A DNA stretch of 64,000 bases. Origin: Anaeromyces robustus. Taxonomy: Eukaryota > Neocallimastigomycota > Neocallimastigomycetes > Neocallimastigales > Neocallimastigaceae. The notes under the pieces were generated by a model, which saw only the letters and a program-made list of their open reading frames with translations, was not told the DNA's origin and did no database searches. Location of the stretch: contig MCFG01000045.1 in the NCBI GenBank assembly GCA_002104895.1, positions 62,001-126,000 of the forward strand. Direction: 5' to 3'. Below are positions 1-14,430 of the stretch, piece after piece. How positions within the stretch are numbered: position 1 is the first letter of the stretch; every line of letters begins with the position of its first letter. The position numbers and the translations under genes were made by a program.

Positions 1-664
1 ATAATTCATTAATAAAAAAAAAACATAATTGACATAATTGTGTATTTTTTTTTTATTTTCTATTTTTTTTTTTTTATTTATCCAGTTATAGAATAATACT
101 AATGGTTATATAATATAAAAAAAAATTTTTTTTTTTTGATTAATGATTAATTGATTAATGATTAACAATAATAATAATTTTTTTTTTAAAGTATCAATTT
201 GTATGGAATGAATTAAATAATTATTAATATTTTTAATATTTTTAATATTTAATCTGTATATAAAAAAAATGTATAAAAAAAAAATATGTAATCTAATTAT
301 TATTATTATAATTATTATTCTAATTATTATTTATTATTATTATAATTATTATAGTTTACACTGATTAATTTATAAAATGTATGTATTCAATATCTTTCAT
401 ATATAATATTACATTAAGATAATATATTATTTAGATTTCGAAATATTCTATAAATATTGTTATTGTTATTGTTATTGTTATTGTTGTTTTTTTTTTTTTT
501 TTTTTTTTTAAATGTTTCATGTTTCAAAAATAGTTTAATTTTTATATATAACATACACATATACATATACATATTAATTATACATATATACATATAGTTT
601 TTATTATTAGTATTATTCTATATTAAATAAAAAAAAAAATGAAAAAAGGAAAAATGAAAAATTG

Positions 665-702
<38 letters not shown>

Positions 703-1943
703 CTAAAGGAAGAGAATACACTTATACACTTCCATGTTTGAAAAAAAAATTGCATGATTATTATAAAACAAAACTCATTACAAATGCATTGTTAATTGAT
801 TTAATTACATATTTTAAAATATTGAATTGATTTCGTTTTTTCTTTTTATTTTGTTTGTTTGTTTTTTGTTTTTTATTTTTTAAACTTTTAACACAAACAT
901 TTTACACAATTAAAATAAAAAAAAAAAAAACACATCTTTTTTTTTTTTTTGTGATTTTTATAATTGTAATAAATTTATGATTTTATTATATTATATTATC
1001 ATTTTTATTTTATTTTATTTTATTTTATTATATTTTATTTTATTTTTATTTTTTATTTTTTATTTTTTATTTTTTATTTGTTTTGTTTTGTTTTTTTGTT
1101 TTTTTGTTCTTTTTATTTTTTTCTAATTAAATAATATTAATATAAATAATTTAATAGTGATAAATAGGGAAAACAACAAAAAAAGAAATACTTAAATTAA
1201 AATATATAAAGTTTTATTGTTAAAAATGATGATAAGAATAAGAATAAAAAATTAAAAATAAAAAATGGAGTAATGATTGCAATGTTGATTAAATATATAA
1301 TAATTTTTTTCCATTATAAAATGCTAAAAAAAAAATAAAAATTTAAAATATTATTATTATATTGGTAAAATTGTAATTTGAAACTAAAACAAATAAAAAG
1401 ATAAAAAAATAAATAAAAAATAAAACTATTTTTAAAATTAATAAAAATAAAAAAAATATATAACAACAATAATAATAATAATAATTTTTATTAAAAGATA
1501 TATCTTATATATATTTTTTATTGATTAATTTGAAAAAAAATATATATATTAAATAGTTTTAATATATTATTATTAATAAGATAATGTTGTGTTTTAATTA
1601 AAAAAAAAATTATCATTAATTTAAAAATAAAATAAAATATATATTAATATTTTAAATTTTTATTTTTTTTTACATAAACAATATGTATATATAAAATATA
1701 TTAATATATATTAATATATAATAACAACATAATTATATATTTTGGTCTATGTAAAAAAAAAAAAAAAATATTGTATTTAAAATTTAATATATATTATATT
1801 ATATTGTATTAATTATTAGAATTATTATTGTTATTATTGTTATATATAATTTTTTTTTCGTTTTTTTTTTTTTTGTTTTTTTTTTTTCAACTTTTAAATT
1901 ATAAAGTAAGAGGGGGGGTTTAAAAAGATTTTTTTTAAATGAA
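1..1943. other. AT-rich intergenic, no gene seen
   Basis: This stretch is made of poly-A/T runs, short TTATT and ATTTT tandem tracts and TA-rich DNA. I see no open frame with protein-like composition on either strand and no RNA gene. A run of seven G (1912-1918) sits about 25 bp beyond the stop codon of the FeoAB gene and is conspicuous in DNA with almost no G/C runs. Confidence 0.7.
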
Positions 1944-4223
1944 TTAAAAGATACTAGCTATACCATAGAACAGAGCAGAAACGATCCATGCTAATACACA
2001 AGTATAAATCATTACAAATCCTGCCCATTTCCATCCTGCTTCATGTCCAATGACAGCAATGGTAGCTACACATGGGAAATAAATTAAAGTGAAAAGCATA
2101 TAAGCATAAGCAGCTTTACCATTAACTTCCCCTGTTTTTCTAAGAGATTCCGATAAAGAACTAGCAAGAGCATCTTCATCATCTTCTTCTTCATCACCAC
2201 CATATAAAATATTTAAAGTGGAAACGACAACTTCTTTAGCTCCTAAACCAGCTAAAAGACCAACATCCATTTGCCATGTAAAACCTTGTGGTTTGAAAAT
2301 AGGTTCTATAAAACGTCCAATATAACCAAGACAAGAATCTTCACTTTTAAAGTTACCTTCTTCATCTTCTTTATGTGGGAAATAGGAAAGAACCCAAATA
2401 ATAATACTAGCAAGTAAAATAACTGTACCCATTTTCTTTAAATATTGTTTAGCTCTTTCCCAAGTATGTTTTAAAACATTAAGAATAGATGGCCATCTAT
2501 ATTCTGGAAGTTCCATCAAGTAATTCATTTCCTTTTCTTTAACAAGGAATAAACTGAAAATTTTAGCTAAAACTAAAGCTAAAACAATACCTACAATATA
2601 AACAGAGAAAACGACTAAAGTAATATGATCTGGGAAAAAGGCACCACTAATAACATTATAAACTGGAAGTCTAGCAGAACAAGAGAAAAGTGAGGCAACA
2701 AGAATAGTAACTAAACGATTCTTACGATTTTCAATAGATCTAGTAGACATAATAGCTGGAACATTACAACCAAAACCACAAATCATTGGAATGAAAGATT
2801 TACCATGAAGACCGAAAACTCTCATAATACGATCTAAAATGAAAGCAGCACGAGCCATATAACCACTATCTTCTAAAATGGAAATACAAATGTAAAGAAT
2901 AAGAATATTGGGGAGGAAAATAATAACACCACCTACACCACCAATAATACCATCACAAATAAGATCTTTAAACCAACCATCTGGTAAACTACTATCTCTA
3001 ACTAAATCCCCTAACCAACCAAAGAGAGCATCAATCCAATCCATAAAGTAATTACCAACTTTGAAAGTTAAAAGGAAAATAATAAAGATTAAAAGACAGA
3101 AAATGATAAAACCAAGCCATCTATTCGTAACAATAGAATCAATCCAAGAAGTAATTTTACCTTTACCATCTTTACTTTTAGTATAAATACCTTCTAAAGC
3201 TTGATTAATGTAGGCATAACATTCTCCGGTATTACTAGTATCAATAAGAGCAGAACGTTTTTTAAAGGATGGAGAAGTACCTTTAGAAGCAATAACTTTA
3301 TCAAATAATTCCTTTAAACCTTTACCATAATTTGAAACGGTTGGAACAAATGGCATACCTAAACGTTTACTTAATTCTTCATGATTAATAGAATCTCCTC
3401 TTTTTTCTACTTCATCATACATATTTAAGGCACCTACCATAGGAACCCCTGATTTTTGAGCTTGTAAAGTTAAAAAGAGATTACGTTCTAAATTATTAGA
3501 ATCAAGAACATTTAAAATGACATCAATTTTATTATTATTTAAATAATCTTCAACATATCTTTCTTCAGGAGAATAAGAAGCTAAAGAATAAGTACCAGGT
3601 AAATCTATTAATTTTACCTTATAACCATTATGAATAAAAGTACCTTCTTTAGAATCCACGGTAACCCCACAATAATTACCTTCCTTTTCATGACCACCAC
3701 TAATATGATTGAAAAGAGTAGTTTTACCACAATTTGGATTACCAACTAAAGCTACTTTAATTTCTTCACCATTCCATTTTCTAAAACGTAAATTAGAAAG
3801 AACATAACCTTTTTTCTTTTCACAATCTTTCTGTTCTGGACAGAATTTACAGAAATTTGGAGTAGCTGCATCTACCTCTTCTTGAGTAACATTTTGATCC
3901 GTAATATCACCTGTTTTATTTTCAATAGTTGTTGCTGGAATTTCACCTTCTTCTTGAGCAGCAGTTTGAATATTAGATGGACAACTAATTTTTTCTACTG
4001 GATCAGGTGAAATTTCAATAAATTTAGTTTCAGAACGACGTAAAGTAATTGTCGTACCCATAATTTCATATTCAACTGGATCCATTAATGGCGCTTTCAT
4101 GTGGTTATAAATTTTTTCACCACGTATGAAACCGATCTCTGAGAGTCGACGTGCAAATGCTTCATCGCCATTAACCTGCAATATGTAAGCCGATTCACCG
4201 ATTTTTAAATCTGAAAGTTTCAT
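1944..4223 (-). CDS. feoAB: FeoA-FeoB fusion ferrous iron transporter
   Basis: Predicted Fe(II) importer of 759 residues. Residues 1-72 form a FeoA (SH3-like) domain, which is a separate small protein in many bacteria. A linker of about 75 residues follows, with a cysteine cluster (CKFCPEQKDC, 125-134). The FeoB G domain has G1 GNPNCGKT (161-168), G3 DLPG (207-210), G4 NMYD (267-270) and a G5-like TVSNYGKG near 295-302. The membrane part starts near 368 and contains the FeoB signatures GFGCNVPA (483-490), SCSARLP (514-520) and GLGAKE (659-664), with hydrophobic segments to the C-terminus. The frame is full length, intron-free, and starts at the FeoA methionine. FeoA-FeoB fusions are known from Bacteroidetes and some Firmicutes; fungi normally take up iron by other systems. 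I infer horizontal acquisition from a rumen bacterium. The flanks are typical of the rest of the window, which argues against contamination. Family assignment is near certain; transport direction and membrane location are inferred from the family. Confidence 0.96.
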   Translation of the reverse strand: MKLSDLKIGESAYILQVNGDEAFARRLSEIGFIRGEKIYNHMKAPLMDPVEYEIMGTTITLRRSETKFIEISPDPVEKISCPSNIQTAAQEEGEIPATTIENKTGDITDQNVTQEEVDAATPNFCKFCPEQKDCEKKKGYVLSNLRFRKWNGEEIKVALVGNPNCGKTTLFNHISGGHEKEGNYCGVTVDSKEGTFIHNGYKVKLIDLPGTYSLASYSPEERYVEDYLNNNKIDVILNVLDSNNLERNLFLTLQAQKSGVPMVGALNMYDEVEKRGDSINHEELSKRLGMPFVPTVSNYGKGLKELFDKVIASKGTSPSFKKRSALIDTSNTGECYAYINQALEGIYTKSKDGKGKITSWIDSIVTNRWLGFIIFCLLIFIIFLLTFKVGNYFMDWIDALFGWLGDLVRDSSLPDGWFKDLICDGIIGGVGGVIIFLPNILILYICISILEDSGYMARAAFILDRIMRVFGLHGKSFIPMICGFGCNVPAIMSTRSIENRKNRLVTILVASLFSCSARLPVYNVISGAFFPDHITLVVFSVYIVGIVLALVLAKIFSLFLVKEKEMNYLMELPEYRWPSILNVLKHTWERAKQYLKKMGTVILLASIIIWVLSYFPHKEDEEGNFKSEDSCLGYIGRFIEPIFKPQGFTWQMDVGLLAGLGAKEVVVSTLNILYGGDEEEDDEDALASSLSESLRKTGEVNGKAAYAYMLFTLIYFPCVATIAVIGHEAGWKWAGFVMIYTCVLAWIVSALFYGIASIF

Positions 4224-5032
4224 ACTGATATTTATTTATTTATTGACTAAATTTTGGAAAAAATTAAAAAAAAAAAAAAAACTTCTTTTATTATTCTTAT
4301 AAAATATATATGTTTATTATTCTTTTTTTAAAACATATATATTTATCATATATCTATTCTAAATTTCTCTCTAAAATAAAAATAAACTTAAATATATTCA
4401 CACAAATGTATTATATATATAACTATATCTTCTTTTTTCTTTAGAAAAAAAAAAATTCTGATATAATATATATATATGTATGTATTTTATAAAAAAAAAA
4501 AAGAAAGAATTAAATATTTTTTAATAATATTTTTTCTGTTCCTTTTTTTTTCTTTTATTTCTTTATATTTCTTAAATAATTAATTAATAAAATAATTAAT
4601 TATAAAAATCTTCTTTTATATAGATATAAAATGATTTTTTTAAACTTGGTAAAAAAAGAAAATTTAAAAATTAAAAAGAAAAAAAAATTTTAAAAAAAAA
4701 ATTAAAACAAATACTGCTAAATTTATAGTAATTTGTAAAAATAAATGATTAATATATTCCAATATATTCTAATATATGATTATTTAAATTATAAATCATT
4801 TTAATTAAATACTATGACACAATATATTAAAATATATTTAATTATATATAGATTTATTAAAAATTTTATATTATAAAACATATTAAATTAGAATAATATA
4901 TAATAATATATTATAATGATTTTTTAATAAAAAAGTTTTTTTTTATTTTATTATACTATATAATAATATTAAATAATATAAATATTATAATATAAATAAA
5001 AATTATTTATTTATTTATTTATCTATTTATTT

Positions 5033-5063
<31 letters not shown>

Positions 5064-5102
5064 GTTTATTTATTTATTTATATATTATTTATTTATTCAT
5101 TT

Positions 5103-5134
<32 letters not shown>

Positions 5135-6659
5135 TTAGATATAAATTTATTTATATATTATTTATTTATTTATTTATCTATTTATATTTTATTTTATAAT
5201 TATTTGATAATCTTTATCTTTAAAAATACAAATTTCCTTTTTTTTATTATTTTATTTCTTTGGTGAAATTTTGAATTTAAAAATTTAATATATGTATGGA
5301 TTACATATTAATATATATTAATTATATATTAAAATAAAATATGGGATAAATTTATTACATTATAAAGTTTATAAAAAATGATTTGTTTAAAGAAAAAAAA
5401 AAATTATAACCAAAACTAGATGATAAAATAATTATAAAAAAAAAAGTCTTTATTATTAAAAGTATTTATGAGTATAAAATTATAAAATATCATAATTTAT
5501 AATTAAAAAAATTCAATTTCTATAATTTTATTTTATAATAAGTAAATTTGAAATAAGATTTTAGTTTATAGTTTACATTTATTCTTAACTTTTTTTTATC
5601 TTTTTTTTTTTTTACTTTTTTTTTCATTCTTTTTTTTTTTTTTTTGTCTCTATGTTAGTTTTCATTCTTTTTTTTTTTTTTGGTAATTAATTAAATTAAA
5701 TAAATTTTCTATTGATGAAAAATCAACATATAATAAAATTGATTTGTATAATATATTACTATAGGAATTAATATATCTAATAATACATTCTTAATATATG
5801 TTTTATAACTAAATTATAGAAATAATTCAAGGTATTTTTTATTATTTAATATTTAATATTTAATATTTAATATTTAATATTTAATATATATTAATATTAA
5901 TTATTCATTATTATTTATTATTAATTATTTATTATTTAATATAATAAATATTAGATTTAATTTTATTTGTTTTATTATTTATATTAATATTTATTTATTA
6001 ATATTTATTTATTAATAGTTTTATATGTTAATATATTTTTTATATATTTATATTTTTTTTTAATATTTATATTTATATTTGTTATTAATTAATTATTAAT
6101 ATTTAATTAATAAATTTATTTATTTATTATTTATTTATTTATTTTTTTTTTATTTATTTTTTTTTATTTTTATTTTGTTTTACATTTACATCAACTTTTC
6201 ATTTTATTTGTAGTTAACTCCGAAATATGAAAAAAAAATTTTTTTTTCAAAAAATATTTGGAAAAAAATTTTTATATAATTTTATTAATTAATTTTATTT
6301 TATTATATTTAATATTTAATATTTATTATTTATTATTTATTATTTATTATTTATTATATTATACTATATTATTATTATTACTATTATTATTACTATTAGT
6401 ATTATGACTAACTTTTTCCTCTTTTTCTTGCCTTTTTTTTTTTACTGTCATTTTTATTCCCTCTAAAGGTTTAAAGAAAAAGTAAATAATTTATATTTAT
6501 ATATATACATATTGAAATATATATATATAATAAAAAATTAAAAAAAAATTTTTTTAAAAGGGATTTTAATCAAATAAGAAGTACAGTAAGTATTCCTAAT
6601 ATCACTAAAAATAAAAAAAAGTAATTATATTATTTGCTTTGCTATTTTTAAAAAAATAA

Positions 6660-6709
<50 letters not shown>

Positions 6710-6817
6710 AAAAAAATAAAATAAAATAAAACAAGAAAACTCTATTATTTAATATAATAATTTATTTATTAAATAAAAAAATACATAAAGAGTCATGTAA
6801 AATCTGTAAAATTTAAA

Positions 6818-6849
<32 letters not shown>

Positions 6850-9800
6850 CATGGTTGTTTTGTATTACATTGTAATATATGGTTAAATATATTATAATAT
6901 ATATTAATTAAATACATAATATATTTAAAATATAATCCATTAATATTATAAATATAATAATTATATATGAAAAATTAATGAGTAATTGAATTATACATAT
7001 ATTCTTATTATAAATTAATATATAGTTAATATGAAATAATATATATTAATAATATATTAACCATATATATTAAAATTATTTATTTATTCAATTATTTTTC
7101 TATTTATTTATTTAAATATATTTTATTTATTCATTGATTTTCATTAATTCTTTTTTTTTTTTTCTCTCTCTTTTGAAATATTTTTTATTTTCAAAAATAA
7201 CTTTTTTCATTTTCATTATTTTCTATTTATTGGTATTTTAAAATATAAACAAATATATGTTAAACTATATATAATTATATATAATTCATTAATTAAAATT
7301 ATATTATTTAATTATATTTAATAATATTATTAATATATTTAATAATATATTTCATGTTTTAGTTGGTATTAATTCATAATGAAATGAATTTGGAATTTTG
7401 AAAGGTAATAAAATAAAAAAAGAAAAGAAAAAAATACCAATAATTATAATTAATAATTAATAATTAGTAATTTTAATAGTTAATAATAATTATTTATAAT
7501 TATAATTATAATAGTTTTAACTATTTTTCTTTTTCTTTTTTCCTTTTTTTTTTTTAAAAAAAAAATACTATGTTATAAAGTATTATGTAATAAGGTATAA
7601 GAACAAATTAAAATCGTAAAAAAAAAAAAAGTTTTTTTTTGTTTAACTTTTTTGTGGAATGAATTATTAATAGAGTTGAAACCAGTCATTTTCCTTTATT
7701 TACATTTATTATATAATTATTACTTTACATATTTATATACATCCTTTTTTTTTTACCATTGAACTAAAAAAAAAAATAAATAAAAAGATATAAATAATTT
7801 ATTTAATTATATTTAATTATATTTATTTATATTTATTTGTATTTATTAATATAAAATTATAATATAATTTATTTTTTTCAAGTCATACAATTAAAATAAT
7901 ATAAAAAAAAATAAAAAAAATTTAAAAATTCTTTATTAATATTAATTTATATTCATAATATATTAATAATTAATACTAATATTAAAATTTATAGTATATT
8001 TCAATTATAATAATATAATATCTAATATATTATAATATAAATTAAAAAAAGTAATATTAAAAAAAAATTAAATAAATAAAATATTTCTAAAAAAAGGTAT
8101 TTTTTTTTTAAATTGGTTTTGTTAATGATAATCAAATAAAAAGATTGGAAAAAGAAAAAAAAAAAAAAAAAAAAGTATAGATAGAAATATAATAATAAAA
8201 ATTGGGTTGATTTATCATTACTTTTTTGGGGTGGTGAAAGTGGAAGTTATGGCAAATAATGTTAAATATAAGTTAAACAAAAATAATTATGCTTAATAAA
8301 ATCAATTTTGTATATAAAAAAAAGGAAATCATATCTTATTTATATTTCTATGTAGGTTTATATTTATGTTTATGTTGTTTATGATTATTACATTAAGTAT
8401 ATGTATATAAAATAAGAATAAATAACAAAATAATAATAATATAATTAATAATTTAATCAACTTTTTTATTACATTTATTTTTTTTTATAATTTAATTAAT
8501 TATTATTATTTTATCATTTTGATTAAATGGTTCATTTTACTTTTATTTTATTTTATTTTTTGCATATTTTTTAATATAATAAAAAAAAAGGATCTAATAA
8601 TTTTAATAATGACAAAATTAAAAAAAAAAATTCTTTTTTATCATTCTTATTATAAATAAATTAAAATGAGATTCTCACACAAAATCTCTTTTTTTATTAT
8701 TAATAGTTTATAATTAACATACACCATAAAACTAAAAATTAAAAAAAAAAAAAATTTCATTACATAAATGCATTTAATTTAAAAAAAAAAAAAAAAAAAC
8801 TATTGTTAATAATAATTAATATTTTTATTAATAATATATTTTATATATTGTCCCCTCTATTATTTTATTTTATTTTATTTTTTTTCTCCACAAAATTATA
8901 TAAATAACCTCTTTTTTATCTTTTTTTTTTTTTTTCCTTTTTTTCCTTTTTTTCATAATTAAATAATTTAATCATTAACTAATAAATTATTAAAAAAAAA
9001 ATTAGATTCAGCCTCAAGGAAAAAATAATATATATATATATTTTTAATAAAATAAAATATAATAAAATAAAATATAGGTAAATTTAAGCAATGAAATAGA
9101 ATGGAGGGGTAACTCTTTTCAATAATAATTTATATACAATAATAACCTACTGTATATCTAAAATAATAAAAATAAATTAATAACAATAATAATAATAAAA
9201 CTATGGAGTATTTATAAAATATAAAAATCAAATTAATAATAAATAAATTAACAGAAAAAAAAAGAGAGAGAGAGAGATAAAATCTATGAAATTATTATTT
9301 TTTCTATAGTTTTATTGTTAATAATTTATATATCTTTTTATCATAAAATAAAAAAAAACTAAAAATTTAATATACATATCATGACTTAGCCTCTTTTTTT
9401 TTTACCACATTTTTAATAATAATTATTATAAAAAAAAGATTCATTTTTATATTAATATTTATTAATTATTGGATAATTTTTATTATTAATAATAACAAAA
9501 TAAAATAAAATAAAATAACATATTTCTTATTAATATTAAATTTATGATAAAAAATAACAACAAAATTTTCATTTTTTTTTTATGATAAAAACTAATTAAA
9601 AAATTAATTATTTGAATAATCCGTGATAATAAAAATTAAAATTAAAATTAATTTTTTTTTATTAAAATAAATTTAATTTATATCATATATTATAAATATT
9701 ATAAATATATGGATAATATATAAAATGTAAATATTAATTATTCTTATCTTTTTATTTATTTATTTATTTATTTATTATGTATTTATTTATTTTTTATTTA

Positions 9801-12800
9801 TTTATTTATTTATTTTAAAATTTTCAAATTAAAAAAAAAATATCAAAATTATACAAAAAATAATAAAAAAATTAAATAAATTAAAAACTAAAGTTTTTTA
9901 ATTATTTTTAGGAAAGAGTAGCCAATAAGATTAAAGTATCAGAAAACTTTAAAAAATAAAATAAATTAAAAATTTTTAAAAAAAAAAATTTTTATTTTAT
10001 GTATTAATTTATTAATAATATAAAAATCATTTAATTAAAATTAATTAATATTATATAGAAAATATATAGATATCCATAGATTGAATAAGAATTCCGTTTA
10101 TTAATAATAATAATCTTACATAAATTAAAATAAATTAGAAAATAAAAAAAAAAAAAAAAAAGAAATTTATTAACAGAATATATTAATTAAATTAAATTAT
10201 TTTTAAACTTTCTCCAAAATTTTATAAGCTATGGATTAATTCCTTTGTTTTGTTTATTTGTATTACAATTTATTTATTTTTTTTTTAATGGATTAAATTT
10301 ATTATTAAAAATTATGATTAATTAATTATTTATTTAATATATATTTATTTATTTATTTTTATTATATTTATTTCATTTATTTATTTATTATTTTTATTTA
10401 TTTATTTACTTATTTAATTTAATTAATTATTTATGTAATAAACTTTTGTTTCAAGGTTAATTATCCATATTAATTCCTTTTTATATAATATATTATTATA
10501 ATATATTAGGGTTTATTTTTATTAATATAAAATAATAAAAAAATTATTAATGATATAATTAAGAAAAAAAAAACAAAAACAAAAAAAAGGCCATACAAGA
10601 AAAAAAAAAAAAAGAAGTAAATTCAAAGATAACTTTATAAATTTGAAGAAAGCATTAAAAAAATGAAGAAATAGAAGAAAATAAAAAAAAATAATAATTT
10701 AATAATATAATTTATAATTAAAATTATTAAAAATTATTTTTTTTTCATTTTTTTTAATTATAACATTTTATATAATATTTTGTAATGCCATTAATTAGTG
10801 TAAGGATTTTTATATAAATTTTCATTTGTATTAAGGATATAAAATATATAAATAATTTGTGGAGAAAAGAGTAGAAGGGAAAAAAAAAAGAAATGTTAAT
10901 CACAATTAAATAATAATAACAATAATAATAATAATAACAATTAATGATCAAGGATTCAAGGATCGACATTCTATATAATATAATATTTAATATTTATATT
11001 TATTATTTATAAATTACTGATAAATGAATACAGAATTTTAATTTTATTAAATTTTTATTTAATTTTCTTTTTTTATTATTTAAAAATTATTATTATGATG
11101 GTCATTGACCTCATGTTCATTTTGTACCTTTATAAAATTAATAATTATTAAATATCTTTTTTTTTTTTTTTTCTCATGAAAAGTTTTAAAATTTAATATA
11201 ATAAAAACATTATATAATAAAATAAAATATAATATGTAAATAAATATTCATTTTTTATTTTATAAATTTTTATATTTTGTAATTTTGTAATTTTTTAATT
11301 TTATTTTCTTCGGGGTATGTTAATATAAAACACACAAATATTAAAAGGATAATTTATTCAAAATAACAATAACAATAAAAAAAAATGTGTTTTTTTGTTT
11401 TACAAAAGAAACGTTGATTGTTGATAGGATAACAAATATGACAAATTTAATTTAATTTAATAAGATTTAAAATTTATATTTAATATTTGTAAAATTATAT
11501 ATAACTAATATAAAATAAAATAAAATAAAAAAAGAGTTTCAATTCATTTTCAATTCTAATATATAATAATATATAATATTATTTTTATATTTTATATTTT
11601 ATAACTTATTATATTTTATTTTATTTTAATTCATTAGAATTATCCAATAAAAATATATTAATATTTTATTTGTGAATCTATAGATTTATATTAGTAATAT
11701 TTATAATTTATTAGTATAATTAAATAATAAATCAGAAAACTTTAATTTAAACTAAATCTAAACTTTTTTTTTTTTTTCATAATAATTATTATTATTAATT
11801 ATTATTATTTTCTATTTATAATATTTATAATATTTATAATAATTATAATTATAATTTATTAAAATATATTAAAAAATAATAATAATAAAAGAAAAAGAAA
11901 AAGAAAAAGAGTGTTAAAAAAAAAAGGAAAAATAGAAAAAACGAATAAAATTGAATTTTTTTTGAATTAAAAAATAAAAATAAAAAAAGAATAATAAAAT
12001 GTAAAACATTTTTATATTAAAATATATATATTATAATATATTTAATTATATAATAATATAAATTGACATCATAATAATTTTATTTTTATTTCTTATTTTT
12101 TTATTTTTTTTTATTTTTTAGAATTTTTTATTATAATTTGTTAGTTTGTTATTTAAAAATATTTAAATATATATTATTTTTTGTTTTAGTTTAATTATAA
12201 TTTAATATTTTATATTACCCTCCTCCCTCAATCCAAAACTATAATCCTTTCTTTTTTTTTTTTATTAATAATTATTAATATGATTGATTAATATCTTTTT
12301 TTCATATCTATTAATGGTCTCTCTTTTTTTTTTATATTTGTTTTTGTTTTATTTTGTTTTGTTTTGCTTTGTTTTCATTAGTTCTTTTTATTCTTTTTTT
12401 AGTTTCATTTAATAAAAATTAAAATCTATTTAAATATTAATTTTTTTTTTATTTATTAGGTATGGTAATTTCAATTTTTCCCCACAAATAATTAGTATAA
12501 AAAGAAAAAATTAAAAAAAAGAAAAAAGAAAAAAAAAAAGGATTATTTAATAAAACATAAAGATAAAAATAAATTACAAAAAAAAATAATAAACTTAGTA
12601 AATATATTTTTATTCTTTGATTTGCATATACATTTACTAAGAAATATGTAAATAAAAAAATAAATATATTTAATTATTTTATATATATGATATGTAAAAC
12701 TTAAAGTTTTTAATATATATGAAATGTAAAACTTAATATTTTTAATAAATAAATATTTTTTATTATATAATAATGAAATAATTATTGGTTTTTTTTTTTA

Positions 12801-12959
12801 TAATATTTTCTTTTCTTTCTTTCTTTCTTTCTTTTTTTTTATTATACAAATAACAACAATGTATAAAATATTATATATGTATATATAATAATGATAATTG
12901 TAAATGTATATATTTTTAAGCATACTCTGTAATAAAAATATAAAATAAAAATAAAATTT

Positions 12960-13006
<47 letters not shown>

Positions 13007-14386
13007 CCTATTAATTTTTAACCTTTAAGTTTTTTTTAACCTTTTAAATAAGATATAAAATAAATAAAGAATAAAAAAATTTTAATAAATAATAAAGTTA
13101 ATTATTATTTTATTAAATTTATTGTTTATGGATGAAAAATTATTAAAATTTATTAAATATAATAAAATTTAAAGAAAACTAAAAAAAAAAAAATAAACTC
13201 TATTTTATTATTTTAATTACTTTAAAAAATTAAAATCAATTATTCAATTATTTTAGATATTAGTTAGTTATTTATTAGTTTTTTTTTTATTATTTTATTT
13301 AATTCTCTCTTTTTTATTTATTTATTTATTTATTATTATGATTATTTAATATAAGAAAAGAAATAAGTCAAATAAAAAAAAAAAAGATTACATTAAATAA
13401 AACAATAATAATAAATTATAATCAGTTTTCAAAAATAATCAACCAACCATGTTTAAAAATAAATAACAAAAAAAAAATAAATATAAAACAAATAATAAAA
13501 AATAAAAATAATGAATTAATATAGTAAAATACCAATAATTTTCTTTATTCTATCTATAATAAATAAATTTGATATTAGGAATTAATCAAAATTAAAAAAA
13601 AAAACTTTAAAATTACTTTTATTATTATATTATTATTCATGTTATATGTTTTTATTATGATTTAAATTTTTATTATACATATACTTTTTTTTATACGATT
13701 ACTCTTGACAATTTAAAATGAATAAAAACAAAACAAAATAAAACGATATTTTTTACACAATAATATTAATATGTTTTTTAATATTAGATAAAGTCGTACT
13801 TTTTTAAAAGATGAAAATGAAATTTATAATTATAGAAGTTGTATTAGTAGTTGTTATTGTAATTATTATATATTTAAAATTATTATTAATTTACTATTAT
13901 TATTATAATAATATAAAATTTATTTTATTTTATTTTTATTTTTATTTTAATATATTAAATAACGTATAAATTGTTATAAATTATATAATAAATAATATAT
14001 TATTATAAAATGAGTAAAATGAGTAATAATGTATAAAATTTTATATATTAAATAAATTAATATAATTTACAAATAGTACAAATGTAACAACATTGTGTAT
14101 ATTATTTAATATTTAATATTTAATATTTAATATTTATTATTTAATATTTCTTATTTATTATTTAATATTTAAATATTTTAATTAATATAATATATATAAA
14201 GTAAAATAGTTTAATTATATCATAGACTTATTATATATTAATTTAGATTTTAGGAACTATCAACAAATAAAATGTCAAAGAGAAAAAAAAAACATTCCTT
14301 GATTTAAAATAAATAAGAACAAAAATAAATTAAAATATAAAGTTTTATTTGTTTTTATTTGTTTTTATTTTTCTATTTTAATTTTA

Positions 14387-14430
14387 TATATTAGATTGAA
14401 TACAATTTTATATATATTCAATCTAATATA
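14387..14430. repeat. Perfect 16-bp inverted repeat
   Basis: The arms TATATTAGATTGAATA (14387-14402) and its exact reverse complement (14415-14430) flank a 12-nt loop. It could form a hairpin in DNA or RNA. It is isolated in the gene desert with no gene nearby, so it may be a MITE remnant or a chance AT palindrome. Confidence 0.6.

Noticed and set aside
1944-4223. FeoAB as bacterial contamination
   Set aside because: Both flanks are the same AT-rich, homopolymer-laden DNA as around the dockerin genes, with no bacterial neighbour genes or operon context. Read data would settle it.
10754-10969. Minus-strand open frame of 71 codons
   Set aside because: It is Tyr/Ile/Cys low-complexity from an AAT/AAC microsatellite, with no domain-like composition.
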